NCBI GenBank assembly: GCA_958510875.1
Contig: OY294067.1
Span: forward strand, 280,693,242-280,757,241
Source: Endomychus coccineus
Lineage: Eukaryota; Arthropoda; Insecta; Coleoptera; Endomychidae
Length of the DNA: 64,000 nt
Direction of reading: 5' to 3'
Shown here: piece by piece, positions 45,093 through 57,195 of the stretch
Numbering within the stretch: position 1 is the first letter of the stretch
Layout of the letters: each line of letters opens with the position of its first letter
The notes under the pieces: generated by a model
Told to the model about the DNA's origin: nothing
The model's database searches: none
What the model saw: the letters and a program-made list of their open reading frames with translations, nothing else
Program-made: the position numbers and the translations under genes

Positions 45093-46959
45093 GATAGATG
45101 GATTCATTTAAAAAAAGATCAAACATTTGTGTTTCAACAATTATTATTGTCAAAGGTGTTCACATATTAATCATATTATGGGAAACTCCCATAGGTCAAA
45201 TAAGGTGGTCGAATGCAACACTTCCTTCAATTTTAGATCAAAATCAAGTTGCATACATCACTGAAAATCTTTCCAGCTTCTCTATAGTGAAGTGATTGAG
45301 GCAATGGGCCTTTTTTAATACGAAAATAGTCCTCCGAACGTCCTTTATTGTGACATAATGCCGTTGCAGATTAGTTGGTAAAGAGTGTCCTTTTTAATCG
45401 CACGCTTCAATATTGTAGCAAACTGCTCATTTTCAAAAAGGCCTTTATTCCGTCAGTATTGCGTTCGTAACAAACAAATTTCCTTTCATATTTTTTCATG
45501 TTCCCGTATAACGTACTGACAACCATGGGTACCAGAAAGATAAGATTTTTAATAGCAGGATTGATTTGTTTTCAGTGTTCAAATTGATGGTATTGGAGGT
45601 ATTCTTTGCTAGTTTTTCAACTTTCTTTCTTTTTCATGATCAATAATAGTTCAAATGAACAAAAAAACAATATAAAATTATAAATTGTTATTAGAGAGAA
45701 TAGCGGAAATGACAAAGTAGTTCAAAATGTAGGTATTTAGTGGTAAAGTGTCCTTTATTTAGAATTATCTGATGCAAATCGTCCTTCATTCACAGCGTCT
45801 CGAATTTTCAATCAATAAATAATCAGCAACTTGTCCTAAAGAATTGTAATTGTGCACAGCTATCGAATATTTCAAAAAAATCATAATGGCGATAACCGCC
45901 GCAGGAAAATGCACCCACTACTTCCGAACAGTAGATGATAAGTTCTTTCAAACTTCTTTCTAACAACTTAGTTGGCAAACTTTTCACGAAAACCGATAAT
46001 TTACTCGATTAACGGACCCGAGCTTCGCCTTTGTGGATAAGTGCGCTTTCCTCGGAATTGAATTTCGCCTTTTTCTGTGGAATACCTACCAGATGATGTC
46101 GATTATTTTTCGTGAAATACATTGGTTTTTCCCAACTCCAGAATCTAAATTACTTATCAGTATTGGTAGCCTTGTATAAAATGGCCCAGTATTTGTTTTG
46201 ACTCAGACCATTATTAATAACTAAATTAAAACTTGATTAGATATCTGAGATAAAGCATAAAGTAAACTTATGTGGTATCATTAGATATAATTACTGTCTA
46301 ATTACGCCTACGACATTAAAACACAACTATTCGACATCTATTTTCATAACATTTATTGAATGAGACGATCCAAATCTTGCTGATCTATTTAATATTTGAC
46401 AAGTGGAATATTATTTTATAGAGCAATGTGTTAACTTATTCACATTCACTAGAATCGAAAGTAAATCGTTTCATCATGACTGAAGTCAATATTGTATAAT
46501 TTTGTAATTTAATCGAATTTCATTAACTTATATTGTGTACTTTACAATCATTGTATCAACTATAGCGAATGACTCAAGATAGATATATCAGTATTAAATT
46601 AGATCAACACTTTGAAATTTATTTCAGCAACTATATGTGACCTTGGGCTTTTTTATTTCTGATCCGTCATCCTAACCGGAATGACCACTTCCCCTATCCG
46701 GTGTTCCAGGTAGTTCAGACCTATTCATTAAATACCTATAGGAAGGAGATCTTTACATAGAACATATTACGTTTAATAGTCTCCTGTTCATAGATTATTA
46801 AACGTCGCTGCTTTGAGCCAGCGAAATTAAAACAACCAGATGAGATTTCAGCAAATACGTACAATGGTTACGACAAATCTTTCATTACTAAGTTAATTGC
46901 AAATTAATAACGAAAAATGGAACGCAATAAATTAACCAAATTAGAACCATGTATAAATT
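45093..46959. other. Pkn intron 1, nothing recognised
   Basis: AT-rich. A 65-codon open frame at 45098-45295 follows the LINE C break without recognised similarity. Confidence 0.5.
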
Positions 46960-47065
46960 CTCGGGAAATAGGTCGCACCTTTAGCGTCCTTATCGCATTA
47001 ATTTCAATTAAACATGCCCACGTCGCCGAAGCGAACAGAAACACGAGTAATTGAAACTCAGGGTT
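46960..47065 (+). repeat. PLE-associated repeat lacking the ribozyme segment
   Basis: Matches 13095-13295: AAATAGGTC(G/A)CAC, then AGCGTCCTTATCGCA...AATTTCAATTAAA and GCCGAA(G/A)CGAACAGAAACACGA. The approximately 95 bp carrying the hammerhead-like motif at 13.1 kb are absent here. Confidence 0.65.
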
Positions 47066-47672
47066 GCATCTTCTCCAAGAAGGTTGTGACGTACCTTGTT
47101 ACTTTTTGGCGATTTTTACTTACTACGGCTTCAATACTCCTTCAAGTCTACAAGATCTGAATCCGATTGACTTTTATGTTGGTTTCTCGGCCGCCAGATT
47201 TTTGTCAAGGTTTACTTTTCGTTGAGGGCTTCTGCTAGGGCCCTTACGACAAAGCGTATCACTGTGCTATCTATGGATAGCCTTTTCCCAGGGTAGTCTC
47301 AGTGAAGTAAGTATCCAGGGGTCAATAGGGCAGACTGAATAGTATTAGAATTGCAGGCTTTGATTGCAATTAATACTTGGTTACTTATTGACTATTTAAA
47401 TGCTGTTGCAGAAAGTCATTTCAGATAAACACGGAACTTCCAAATAATAAGTTCATTTATAGCTTGAACATAAATAAATATTAGACTCTTTCTGTATAAT
47501 AATTTATCCCGACCCGGGGGAAGCACAAGGAAGCTCAGAAACAATAAACTCAAAGAAAGCGGTCCAAGCAGGCTATTTCCTCATTATAGCCTTGCCAACA
47601 AATAGTCTTGTGAGTATTATTAAAAACAGCTATCTATTCATGCATCAATTAGCAAAACTACCGTTACGTTTG

Positions 47673-48556
47673 AAATAATTATGTCATAATTAATTTGAAG
47701 TTTCTTAAAAGTGCGAAATTTCGCAATTTTTTACGAAAATTGTAACACTCAGAAGTCTTTAGCGCTTTGGCTCCGGGATTTTCACGTGGCCTATCGAAAT
47801 TAGAAGGTTCGAATTATCTAAAAACATAATTGCATGAACGCCAGACGTCCTATGTAATTAGCTACGAACGAAATCATTTTGACATATGCCTCGAGGAGCT
47901 CGCTGCGCGTAAGTTAGAGTTTATACATTTTACCTCGGTATTGTTAATTTGGGGCCGTTTCTTGCCCCGTGCGACCGGCGCCAGTTGTAATAAAGTGTTT
48001 TTGGCTATGGGCCGCTAGCTTTTACCCGCTTCGTGTATATTTTAGTCGCGAGAATATTCCCTTTGGTACGTCGCACGTTGAACGCTGCGCGCGTTCTGAG
48101 AATAGCTCAAACTTTGATTAAATTTTCCTATTTAATGGACATTTATCGAAAAAAGAAGGGCCGTCGGGCACGGTCCGATACTAAATCTAACTACATGGAG
48201 CGAAAACGGCACGCGAAAAGTCGTAAAGCCGTATTAGGTACAACCAGTTTGCACTTTTCTAACTCGCGTGCTACGGGCTTCTCACTTGAACGTCATTCGA
48301 TTTACGGAAAATGAACTATTTCAAAACAGTTTTTGACCTGGATTGTGGCTATCACGACCTCTGAAAAGGTTCAAAGTTCACATAATTATTTCATAATTTG
48401 TAGTTCATTATTGTTTTACAACTGAAATAAATAGGTATGAAATTTGTAGGTTATTGATGATGTGTGACAGTGACATAATTATTTCAAACGTAAAGTAAGA
48501 CACACGTTTTAGATTCCACAACCACCCTTGACCAAGAACATTTTTGATATCCCGGT
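47673..48556. mobile_element. Miniature element, copy 1 (rearranged)
   Basis: An inverted relative of 53528-54399 over almost its whole length (shared GCGAAATTTCGCA, AGGAGCTCGCTGCGCGTAAG, GCGGGTAAAAGC in inverse). The left terminus is missing (begins at TTACGTTTGAAATAATT). The right end carries a second terminus, 48472-48555, after about 15 bp of unrelated sequence, ending GATATCCCGG and TA. The 93-codon basic open frame at 48033-48314 lies inside the element and is broken in the other copy. Confidence 0.75.
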
Positions 48557-49099
48557 ACCTAACACTTCAATGTTAACTGGCAGAACACTTTTTGATTTCG
48601 GCGGTCTAAATGGTTCACTCACACTGTCTCACCGACTATCTTCGTAATAATCCTAATAATGATCATCCTTAACGCTTGCGATGCGTTCTTTTATACCAAT
48701 CGAAGTGCTGGTCAAGTCACCTACACCAGCTCCAGCCGAGCCCTTTTTTTGCTCATTTCGCGCTCATGATGGTCCACCAGTTCCTCGATTTTGTGCCGTT
48801 TTTATGGTTACATCTGTTACGATATCTTTTCTTGACACGAAATATGCACCTTTCCGAATGAAATCAAAATATACGCGACTTATGAATGGAACCGTATGCA
48901 AATCTGACACTTAAACTACATGGATGCCAATGCCCGGTACTATCTATCTTCCTATACAACAATATAATTACTCGTAATTATCAATTTGAAATACTAATAT
49001 AAACGAAATCTAAAGTTAACAACTAATCTACATGTTTCCCATTAAATTCAATTCAATATTTTAGAGGTTCGTTACAAGGCGGATCCCACAATCCCTAAT

Positions 49100-49354
49100 A
49101 TGATGATGTCAGGTACAACTATTTCTATGAAGTCTTTCATATCCCTGACCTCTCTAGAACATCGTAGAAAGGATTTCCATGGTCGGTGTTCATCAGTAAT
49201 GTCTGTTGTTCCAGTACGAGAGATTCCAGATGGGCGGACTAGACGAGCTCAAACGAGTCACCCCTTCTCCTCTTTCAACATTCCACCGCTGGCTTACACG
49301 ATGTTCTTCGAACATTATAGATTTCCCTCTCGTGTAGTGTATAATTTTTTTTAA
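49100..49354 (+). pseudogene. LINE B copy 4: 3' end with internal deletions
   Basis: SLEHRRKDFHGRCSS, VVPVREIPDGRTRRAQTSH and TMFFEHYRFPSRVV are collinear with 19.65-20.0 kb. Relative to that copy it lacks the VGDLPFFYRY stretch and about 30 residues before the terminal segment. It ends in a T-rich tract. Confidence 0.78.
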
Positions 49355-50494
49355 TGAAATCAGAATAATCTCCCTCTGATATTTGCGTTACTAACCCCAA
49401 ACAGAATTTGAACAGGCACAGTTGTGAACTGTTGTTGGTATTTACAAGAAAATATTCTACTGCATTTATATCTTCAATGTTATTGCGTCCAATAACCGTC
49501 GCAGCGAAACTCGATATTTCCCTAATAATTCAATTCCCCATTCTTTCAAAATCCAACATAAATGCTATTCTATTAAAAGAGTTGACTTCCTACACAAGTC
49601 TGCATATTCCGCCAGTATACAAAATACCTAATTCAGTCAATAGCATTTTGTGCATCTCCTTGCAATCTTTAAAAGGACACCATGTAGGCTGACAACTTAT
49701 ATTATAGGGACTCGCCGATACGCCAACATGAATGGGTTTAAAACGTGACTCCATCTTCTTTGCTGGATACACAAAATAATTTCAATTAATTTATTCTTAC
49801 TATTACCTGTGGTACCTGAAAACACCTTATACACGTTGAATCAGAATGATCTGGGTGGATAATGTTGTGAGAATGTAAGCGAGCCAGACTTTTGTATTGT
49901 TTAATAAGGTAGACAAGAAGAAGAATTATTGCATATTTTGTAAAAAAAGGTGATGAATCTTCTAGCTGTTAGTTCGCTTAACCTCGGTCATTTTCTTAAC
50001 GTTTCGCTTATGGCGCTAATGCTCTCTATCTTTACATCTCTCTGGTCTCTCGTCATCACAGAGGTGAGTCAGTAACTCCCTGGAGACTTCAGGGTGTACA
50101 TCGATTTGGGAATTGTAAATCACGAATTGTTAGCAGATGTTAGTGTAATAACTAAAGTGAGGCAAATATGAAGAAAAAGAAGTAGGAAATATGATCATAT
50201 ATATGAAAGAAATTTAGTTGAAATAAAAAAAAATAATTTAAATATGAAATTATTTGAAAATCATTATTTTAATTTCCTTAATCAATTGCTTTTTAATGGG
50301 ATAGATTGAAATAAAACAAAACATAGTTCAATACTTTGTTATTTGAAAATATATCTATCAAAACAATTTTTACATGATTAATTTAATTATTAAAACAATA
50401 AACAATTAAGTATTTCTCGAAATTCTCTTTTGTCCACCATTTACCGGTTTCATTCAAAAAAAATTGTTTAGTTTTATTCCAAAATAGTTATGGG

Positions 50495-51261
50495 TAGTGA
50501 TGTAAAATTCCCGGGAATTTATACTTGGGGGAAAATTCCCAGTGAACATTGCCGGGAATATTCCCAAAATTCATAAATTCCCGGGAATTTATGGGAACTT
50601 ATGATTTTCTCTCAAACACATTTTCTTTAATCCCTTAGAACTAATCTATTAATATGAACATATAAATCAATTTATAAAGAGTTATATTTAAAAATAAAAA
50701 TTATTTAAGTCTTAAGTCCTTCACATAAATTTTAAAATTTTGATACTTGTTGTTTATTTTAACAGTAAACTGGTTCAAATTTTTAAACCTATTGAATTCT
50801 TGTATGTTTTTTATAAAATAGTGCAAAATACTCCCAAATTACTAATAGGTCATTTTAACTTATTAAATTAAGCCTTAAATCCAAAATATTTACATTTTTA
50901 ATAATTTCGATTTATTTAAATTAGATTTGATATCTTCACTATTTGTTCAGATCGGGTCTTCCAAGAAAACGGCAAATATGTCTGTATTAACACCGAGTCC
51001 GTTCTCAAAATTTTCATCACGGTTAAAATAAAAGTTTTTGCCATGGCATATCACAATATTTTTGATTATTTGGCTTTGTTATTGATCATTTATCATCAAT
51101 TAAGGTTCCAAATCAGTTTTAAGACAAAATAAAACCCATTCAGAGTTTATTCCATAAATTCCCCCCTTTTGGGAACTTATAAAGCCTTCGGGAAGTTCCC
51201 TGGAAATATTCCCATTTATAAATTCCCTTCCCACTGGGAATATTCCTGGCTCACATCACTA
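50495..51261. mobile_element. Non-autonomous hAT-type element (767 bp) with 8-bp target duplication
   Basis: Ends TAGTGATGTAAAATTCCCGGG...CACATCACTA form short inverted repeats (TAGTGATGT). Target duplications GTTATGGG (50487-50494) and GTTGTGGG (51262-51269) match at 7 of 8 bases. Both ends are packed with TTCCCGGGAATTTAT-like short palindromes; the middle is AT-rich with no transposase. 8-bp duplication and TAGTGATG ends fit hAT. Confidence 0.82.
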
Positions 51262-51492
51262 GTTGTGGGACTACGATCAAAGTTTGCCCCACCCTGTGTG
51301 CCAGAGGCAAGGAACATTCTTCATACCGAAAAATCCTAATATTTGAAATCTTGAAAAGTTACGTAAAATACACCTAGTGCATATTAAATAAACCCTCTTC
51401 ATGACACACCTTGTATAGCTTGTTTTTTAGAAACATTTTTTATGTTGAAAAGTCTGTATAGCTTTGAAAATAATAAATTTGCAGGTACTTAC

Positions 51493-51588
51493 AATTTTGC
51501 TGCAGATTGAGCAGAATACTTTTCCCATGTCCAAAGACAACTCTGGAAATGGTTTAATCCACATAGACACTCTGATACCACTTGCCAT
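51493..51588 (-). CDS. Possible first coding exon of a CGGBP1/hAT-type zinc-finger protein
   Basis: Minus strand ATG at 51588 opens 32 codons, MASGIRVSMWIKPFPE followed by GKVFCSICSKI, ended by AATT|GTAAGT, a strong donor in phase 0. 'GKVFCxxCxKxV' is the first half of the CGGBP1/hAT-associated zinc finger; the His pair would be in a next exon at lower coordinates, which I did not find. It may be a captured transposon exon or an unrelated first exon, and is unlikely to be part of Pkn. Confidence 0.35.
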
Positions 51589-51619
51589 TTTAAATAGACA
51601 CACTGGCACACTTCAAAAT

Positions 51620-53525
51620 CTAAATTTAAATTAAAATTGTCGACACAACTTTAAAGAAAACTTTTAATGATTATGCCCCTCCTCGTGCCCTTAGTTTGGC
51701 AAAAAATAAATGGACCCCAACGGTGTCGGGTAATTAATTCTTAGTACCTACTTCCGGATTAAGTGAATATTTCAAACATCAACAATATTATTGGGATTTA
51801 CCATTAATTGTCCTTTTCTTAAGGAACACAAATTGAGAGCTTTTAAATTTACTTTACTCGCAAGAATAATAAAATGGTTTGATTAAATTGTATAGGAGGA
51901 ATTGTTTGTAAAATTGTTAAAGATGCTAAAAATTAAAAAATAGTTAAAAAAATGAAAAATTCGGAAAAATTTCATATAATATGAAAAATATACCAAATAT
52001 GAAAATTTCATAAATGCCTCACTTTAGTAATAACCTAAGAAGATATTTGGATTATTCGAGACATACTGGTCTTTGGCGGGAGTTAAGGGTCGCTTTATAA
52101 ATCACGCCCATTCTGTTCCAAGTAGGGGAGCGCACTTATTAACTTTCAATACCCTTCTTGATTCGATTCAAGCTGTATATACTACAGTCTACACTTCTAC
52201 AGTCTACTATGATAAAAATTAAAAGGAATGTTCCCACTTTCACAGAATTATGGTACACTACCAATTATCCATTCATATAACTCTCGACTATAACACAATA
52301 GTAAATTATGAATCTGTGCATTTTCACGTCGCTTTGTCCCGTGTGAAAGTGAATTAACTCTTTTTCTTGATGTACAGTGTATAGTAACTTTCACAAGACA
52401 TTTTTACCATAATTATACAATGTAATTGAATTCAAATTGCGGCTCATCTTAATTACACATTCACTTTTACTTGCTTTATTTGCCATTATTTACGTGTTTT
52501 TTCAAGTAATTTGAAAGCCGCAATGGAACACCCACTTAATTATAAATTACTAAGTAAATATAGGATATCACACCTTCCCAATAGATCCTAATGAAGCGAA
52601 TAGGAATACTATTATTCTATTTTTTTAATTTATGCTCGGCTATTATAGACTTTCGGAGGGCTGTATGCTGAAACCACAAATTGACGTCATAATTAGTAAT
52701 TTTGTTCAACCATTTCATTGGAACAAATTCCCTACATAAGAGCCGCGGTATCTTCGTCAAATCAGAAATATTTCAAGAATTTGCAACACTTTACGAGGTT
52801 GCTGCTGAAGCAGTCTATTTTATTAAATTTTCTTGACAGTTCATATGTTCGATGTGAAATTAAATTTTAATGAATTAAAGAGTTCTTTTCAGGACTGTAA
52901 TTGAGTTCGATAGTGTTGCTGTCACACTGCCACCACTCACTGTCGTCACTTCGTCGTTCACTTTGTCCTCGTACATAATATACGGTCTTAAATCTTTTTT
53001 CGGGATTTACACTTTTGAGTATTTCTAAATCGATCTAGAGAGACTATGTGATGTGCGTACGTAAATTAATTCTCTGTGAAGTATCATCCCTTGCTTCTTC
53101 GTTTTCTGAGTAAATTAGAATTAATTTTATTAACGGTGATTTGCTATCAAGATAAAAGGTGGTCTTGATGTAAGACTACTTCATGTAAGCACCGATCGTA
53201 TTGCTTAGGGGAATCCAATTAGGGATTAATTAGTTCGGCTTCACGAACAAATCGTGATTATGCAATTGGTTTTGATTGATTTATACATGATCTAATAACT
53301 CTGGCGCATAAAGTAATTAAAAAATTGTGAAGACAAGTTACGACAGGCTAATGCCTCATAACTTTAAAGTACCTACAGAAATTAGTAATTGCTTCACGAG
53401 GTGCAGACTCATCTATTTTAAATATGCAAATTTCGAGTAAACAACAATAAAGTTATATGTACCTATAGGTTATTCTAGACAGTACACAAACTTGTAATTC
53501 AAATTCAATTATCTTTCGCGAGTTA
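51620..53525. other. Pkn intron 1, nothing recognised
   Basis: AT-rich. No coding or repeat structure found. Confidence 0.5.
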
Positions 53526-53527
53526 TA

Positions 53528-54399
53528 CAGGGATATCAAAAATGATCTTGGTCAAGGGTGATTTCATACCTATTTATTTCAGTTGTAAAACAATAATGAA
53601 ATACAAATTATGAAATAATTATGTGATCTTTGAACCTTTTCAGAGGTCGTGATAGCCACAATTCGGGTCAAAAACTGTTTTGAAATAGTTAATTTTCCGT
53701 AAATCGAATGACGTTCACGTGAGAAGCCCGTAATACACGAGTTAGAAAAGTGCAAACTGGTTGTACCTAATACGGCTTTACGACGACTTTTCGCGTGCCG
53801 TTTTCATTCTATGTAGTTACATTTAGTATCGGACCGTGCCCGACGGCCCTTGTTTTTTCGATAAATGTCCATTAAATAGGAAAATTTATTTAAAACAGTT
53901 TGAGCTATTCTCAGATCTCAGCTACGCGCGTCTAACGTGCGACGTAACAAAGGGAATTTTCTCGCCACTAAAATATACACGAAGCGGGTAAAAGCTAGCG
54001 GCCCATAGCAGAGAACACTTTATTACAACTGGCGCCGCCCGCACGGAGCACTAAACGACTAGACTGAGGTAAAATGTATAAACTCTAACTTACGCGCAGC
54101 GAGCTCCTCGAGGCATATGTCAAATGATTTCGTTCGTAGCTAATTACATAGGACGTCTGGCGTTCATGCAATTATGTTTTTAGATAATTCGAACCTTCTA
54201 ATTTCGATAGGCCACGTGAAAATCCCGGAGTTCAAAGCGCTAAAGACTTCTGAGTGTTACAATATTCGTATAAAATTGCGAAATTTCGCACTTTTAGAAA
54301 CTTCAAATTAATTATGACATAATTATTTCAAACGTAAAATAAGACACACGTTTTAGATTCCACAACCACCCTTGACCAAGATAATTTTTGATATCCCGG
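53528..54399. mobile_element. Miniature TA-flanked element, copy 2 (872 bp)
   Basis: Ends CAGGGATATCAAAAAT(G)ATCTTGG and inverse (about 31-bp TIR), flanked by TA at 53526-53527 and 54400-54401. The body is unusually CpG-rich (ACTTACGCGCAGCGAGCTC etc.) with no intact gene. Inverted relative to the copy at 47.67 kb, about 5 kb away. Confidence 0.8.
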
Positions 54400-54401
54400 T
54401 A

Positions 54402-55339
54402 CTACATATAGTGAGGGAAGAAATTGCGATAGTCACGTTGATCAAATTAGGGAAAAATTATTCCCCGATGAAAGTGAGTAGTCTGAGATGTGAGAAGTTA
54501 TGATTATGAATTATGCTTGTCCCTCTCGATTCTATTTTCGGGACTAGGTGGATGATACATAAAAGAGAATGTATGCACAACGTTACCATATTTGAAATAT
54601 CAGAGAAACGCAAATACAACATACTGTATTTCGTATTTAACACTATAGAACAGTTCAAGGTAGGAAAAATTGATGGGTGTTGAGTTACCATTCTCTTCTA
54701 ATTTGTTTGTTTAGCCTATTTTAACCCAAATAAGCGTCTTCAACTTTCAAATATTAGTATTATTAATTTTTTATGCAGCATTATTTGTTACCACATATCG
54801 AAATAGAAATATGAAATAAAGTAACACCATAAATAATTATAGTATTTGTATGTAGTTCCTCCACATTCTTTAGAACAATTTCAGGAGTTTCGTAATCGTC
54901 TTGAGCTTCAATCATAAAAATACCAGCCATTTTCTATTCGTAATGTGAAATTATAAAGGATATGGCCGACCAACGTTAGGACCCCAGTGGGTTAAAAAAT
55001 CAACAATTGGCAATCTTAAAAGTACCAACAATTTTCTATATGTAATGTGAAAATGTAAAGGATATACCCGTCCAACTTTGTGAAACAGTCAGTGTGGCAG
55101 TGTTTCATTTGAGAGGAAGATGTCTGGAAGCGCACAAGAATATGCAGCTTGCCGACGAAAGCATCTTTAAACATGTTGATACTGGAGACCTATCGATGCC
55201 TTTGAATTGAACAGCGTCCTAATTATGAGCTGCATAGACTCATCAAAGACCCGGAAAATGATCCTCGATCGTCCGTCCACATAGAAGTGTGGTTCCGAAT
55301 ATAGCTTGTAAAGTTTTTAGGTGTTTGGACCCCCTCCGG
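54402..55339. other. Pkn intron 1, nothing recognised
   Basis: AT-rich. Possibly degraded LINE D sequence near 55120-55280, too weak to call. Confidence 0.4.
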
Positions 55340-55880
55340 TGCCTTGTCAAAAGTCACGAATGGGCCGGAGTGGGAGCATATATCATTAAGGCAGCACAAC
55401 AAGCTACGGAAGAAGCCAACTAGAGGGCGACCTCGATTTTCAATCTTCTCGCCGAAAAGCCCAGATATATGTCGCAGAGCAATGTCTTATGCTCAGACGG
55501 CATGTTGTCAAGCCGATACACGGTGTTTTCTACAGAATCACCGAAACGCTCGGCTTGTCAACCAGGCTGACCGTGGGCTACCTAAAGTCAGCCGGGCTTA
55601 CATCCGTGACCAAGGGATCTACCGCAGCTTGCCAAGATGGCGTAATCAACACCTTGCTCTATCGCCGCAACGTGTTGACTGTGCAAGTTCCTGATGTCAG
55701 CTGCAGGGCCTGTCGAAACGCGCCTGAGACGCTTTTCCACCTGCTTCCGGCATGTCCGGCAAAAGCGGCCTCGGCGTACACCCATCGCCATAATGCGGCC
55801 CTGAGGCACTCTTACGGAATATACCAAGAGCCGGTGCCACCTTACATGTTTCCGACCGTCAGGTCCAACAAGCAAATAGG
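55340..55880 (+). pseudogene. LINE D: C-terminal end of an R2/Dong-like non-LTR element
   Basis: The frame from 55489 reads LSTRLTVGYLKSAGL, CQDGVINTLLYRRNVL and then a zinc-knuckle region CRACRNAPETLFHLLPACPAKA followed by YTHRHNAALRHSYGIY. This is the C-terminal 'AAQDQ...C-x2-C...H...C' module of R2/R4/Dong-type LINEs. The open frame continues to 56124 but the last about 80 residues look non-homologous. A preceding segment with TRGRPRFS-like residues (55344 on) lies in another frame. Inactive. Confidence 0.7.
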
Positions 55881-57193
55881 CCTGACGTTGTCCTTGATAA
55901 ACAAACCAAAACTATGTATGTCTTATGTCATCGAACTCTGTTCCAGTAGAGAAGAACACAATTTTGAAAGAGGAGGAAAAATGGACAAAATATTAAGATC
56001 ACCTGTACGAGCTCTGCACGTTATACCCAGGCCACAAGGTCGTATTTGTTGTTCTGATCATCAGTGTTTTGGGCGGAATTCGGTCTTCGCTGCGTTCAAA
56101 CTTGAGGATCATTCGGGCCTGTAAGAACACGGCGCAGATCTTGATAGAAGATAGTGTTTCTGGGTTCAATAAGACTACTTAGGGCACATATAAAAGTATA
56201 AAAATATAAAAATAAAAGAATCACAATAATAAGTACGTACCAAACACAGGTGAATCGCATTCAGAGAGCCCACTTGATGCGTAACTGGAGAATGTAATCC
56301 TGACCTTTTTAATATTAGCATAGTCACTGGATTCTCGACAATGTTAAAAGATCCTGTTAGGATGTAACACTTTTGTTCCAAACATATTTCACAACTACTT
56401 TATTGTACTTTAGAAAGTCCGATCTGTTCAATTATGTTCCACTGTTATTAATAATATATGCGACCTATCAAAAATAACTACTATATGGGCTGTTTGGCTT
56501 TCTATCCGATAGAAAGTAAACAACGATTAGGCGCTAGATGCATATTAATTATGATAATGGCAAATCTGAATAACTTCCGACAAATCGTTAACCAAACACA
56601 AGGAGTATTATGCATTAACTGTTAACACTTCGTTTATACGGAAATGGTCTAACGGAATCTCTAGCAGAGATGAAAATATAATCTTCATATTCACTTTAGA
56701 AGTTTTGAAAGGGGGTTTCAATAATTCATCAAGTTCAAGGTGATCTAAAGAAAATATTCATTGAAATATTATAGACCTAGCATTGATCTAATAAAAAATT
56801 TTAAAATTTTGAAACGTTTTCTTTTAATTTTTATTTCATTTAAAATTTGTAATTGACAATCGATACCCGTGCCAAAGTATAGGTGAACTATATGTTTACT
56901 TCTTCTTTGACGATGCAAATTAGATGTCATGCGATCATCCACAATAAAAAGGACTAAACAATGAACACTACGACGTAAGCGTGATAATGTAATAAACAAC
57001 ACGTACATCCTGCTTGTTTAACAAGCATTTTGTTGCCGACCGTCTTGTGAAATTTATTAATCTTCGTCACATTAATTACGAATTATGTATGTCTTCTTAA
57101 ACTTAGGGGTGAATCAAAATAAACCAAACCAAAGGATTGTGCTTTTAATGTTCACAAAGATAGATATACTTTCATCTAATACAATGACAAGTA
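55881..57193. other. Pkn intron 1, nothing recognised
   Basis: AT-rich between LINE D and mariner 2. No supported feature. Confidence 0.5.
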
Positions 57194-57195
57194 TA

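Noticed and set aside
48033..48314. 93-codon basic open frame (KKKGRRARSD...)
   Set aside because: Lies inside a miniature transposon, is broken in the other copy, and owes its composition to the CpG-rich element body.
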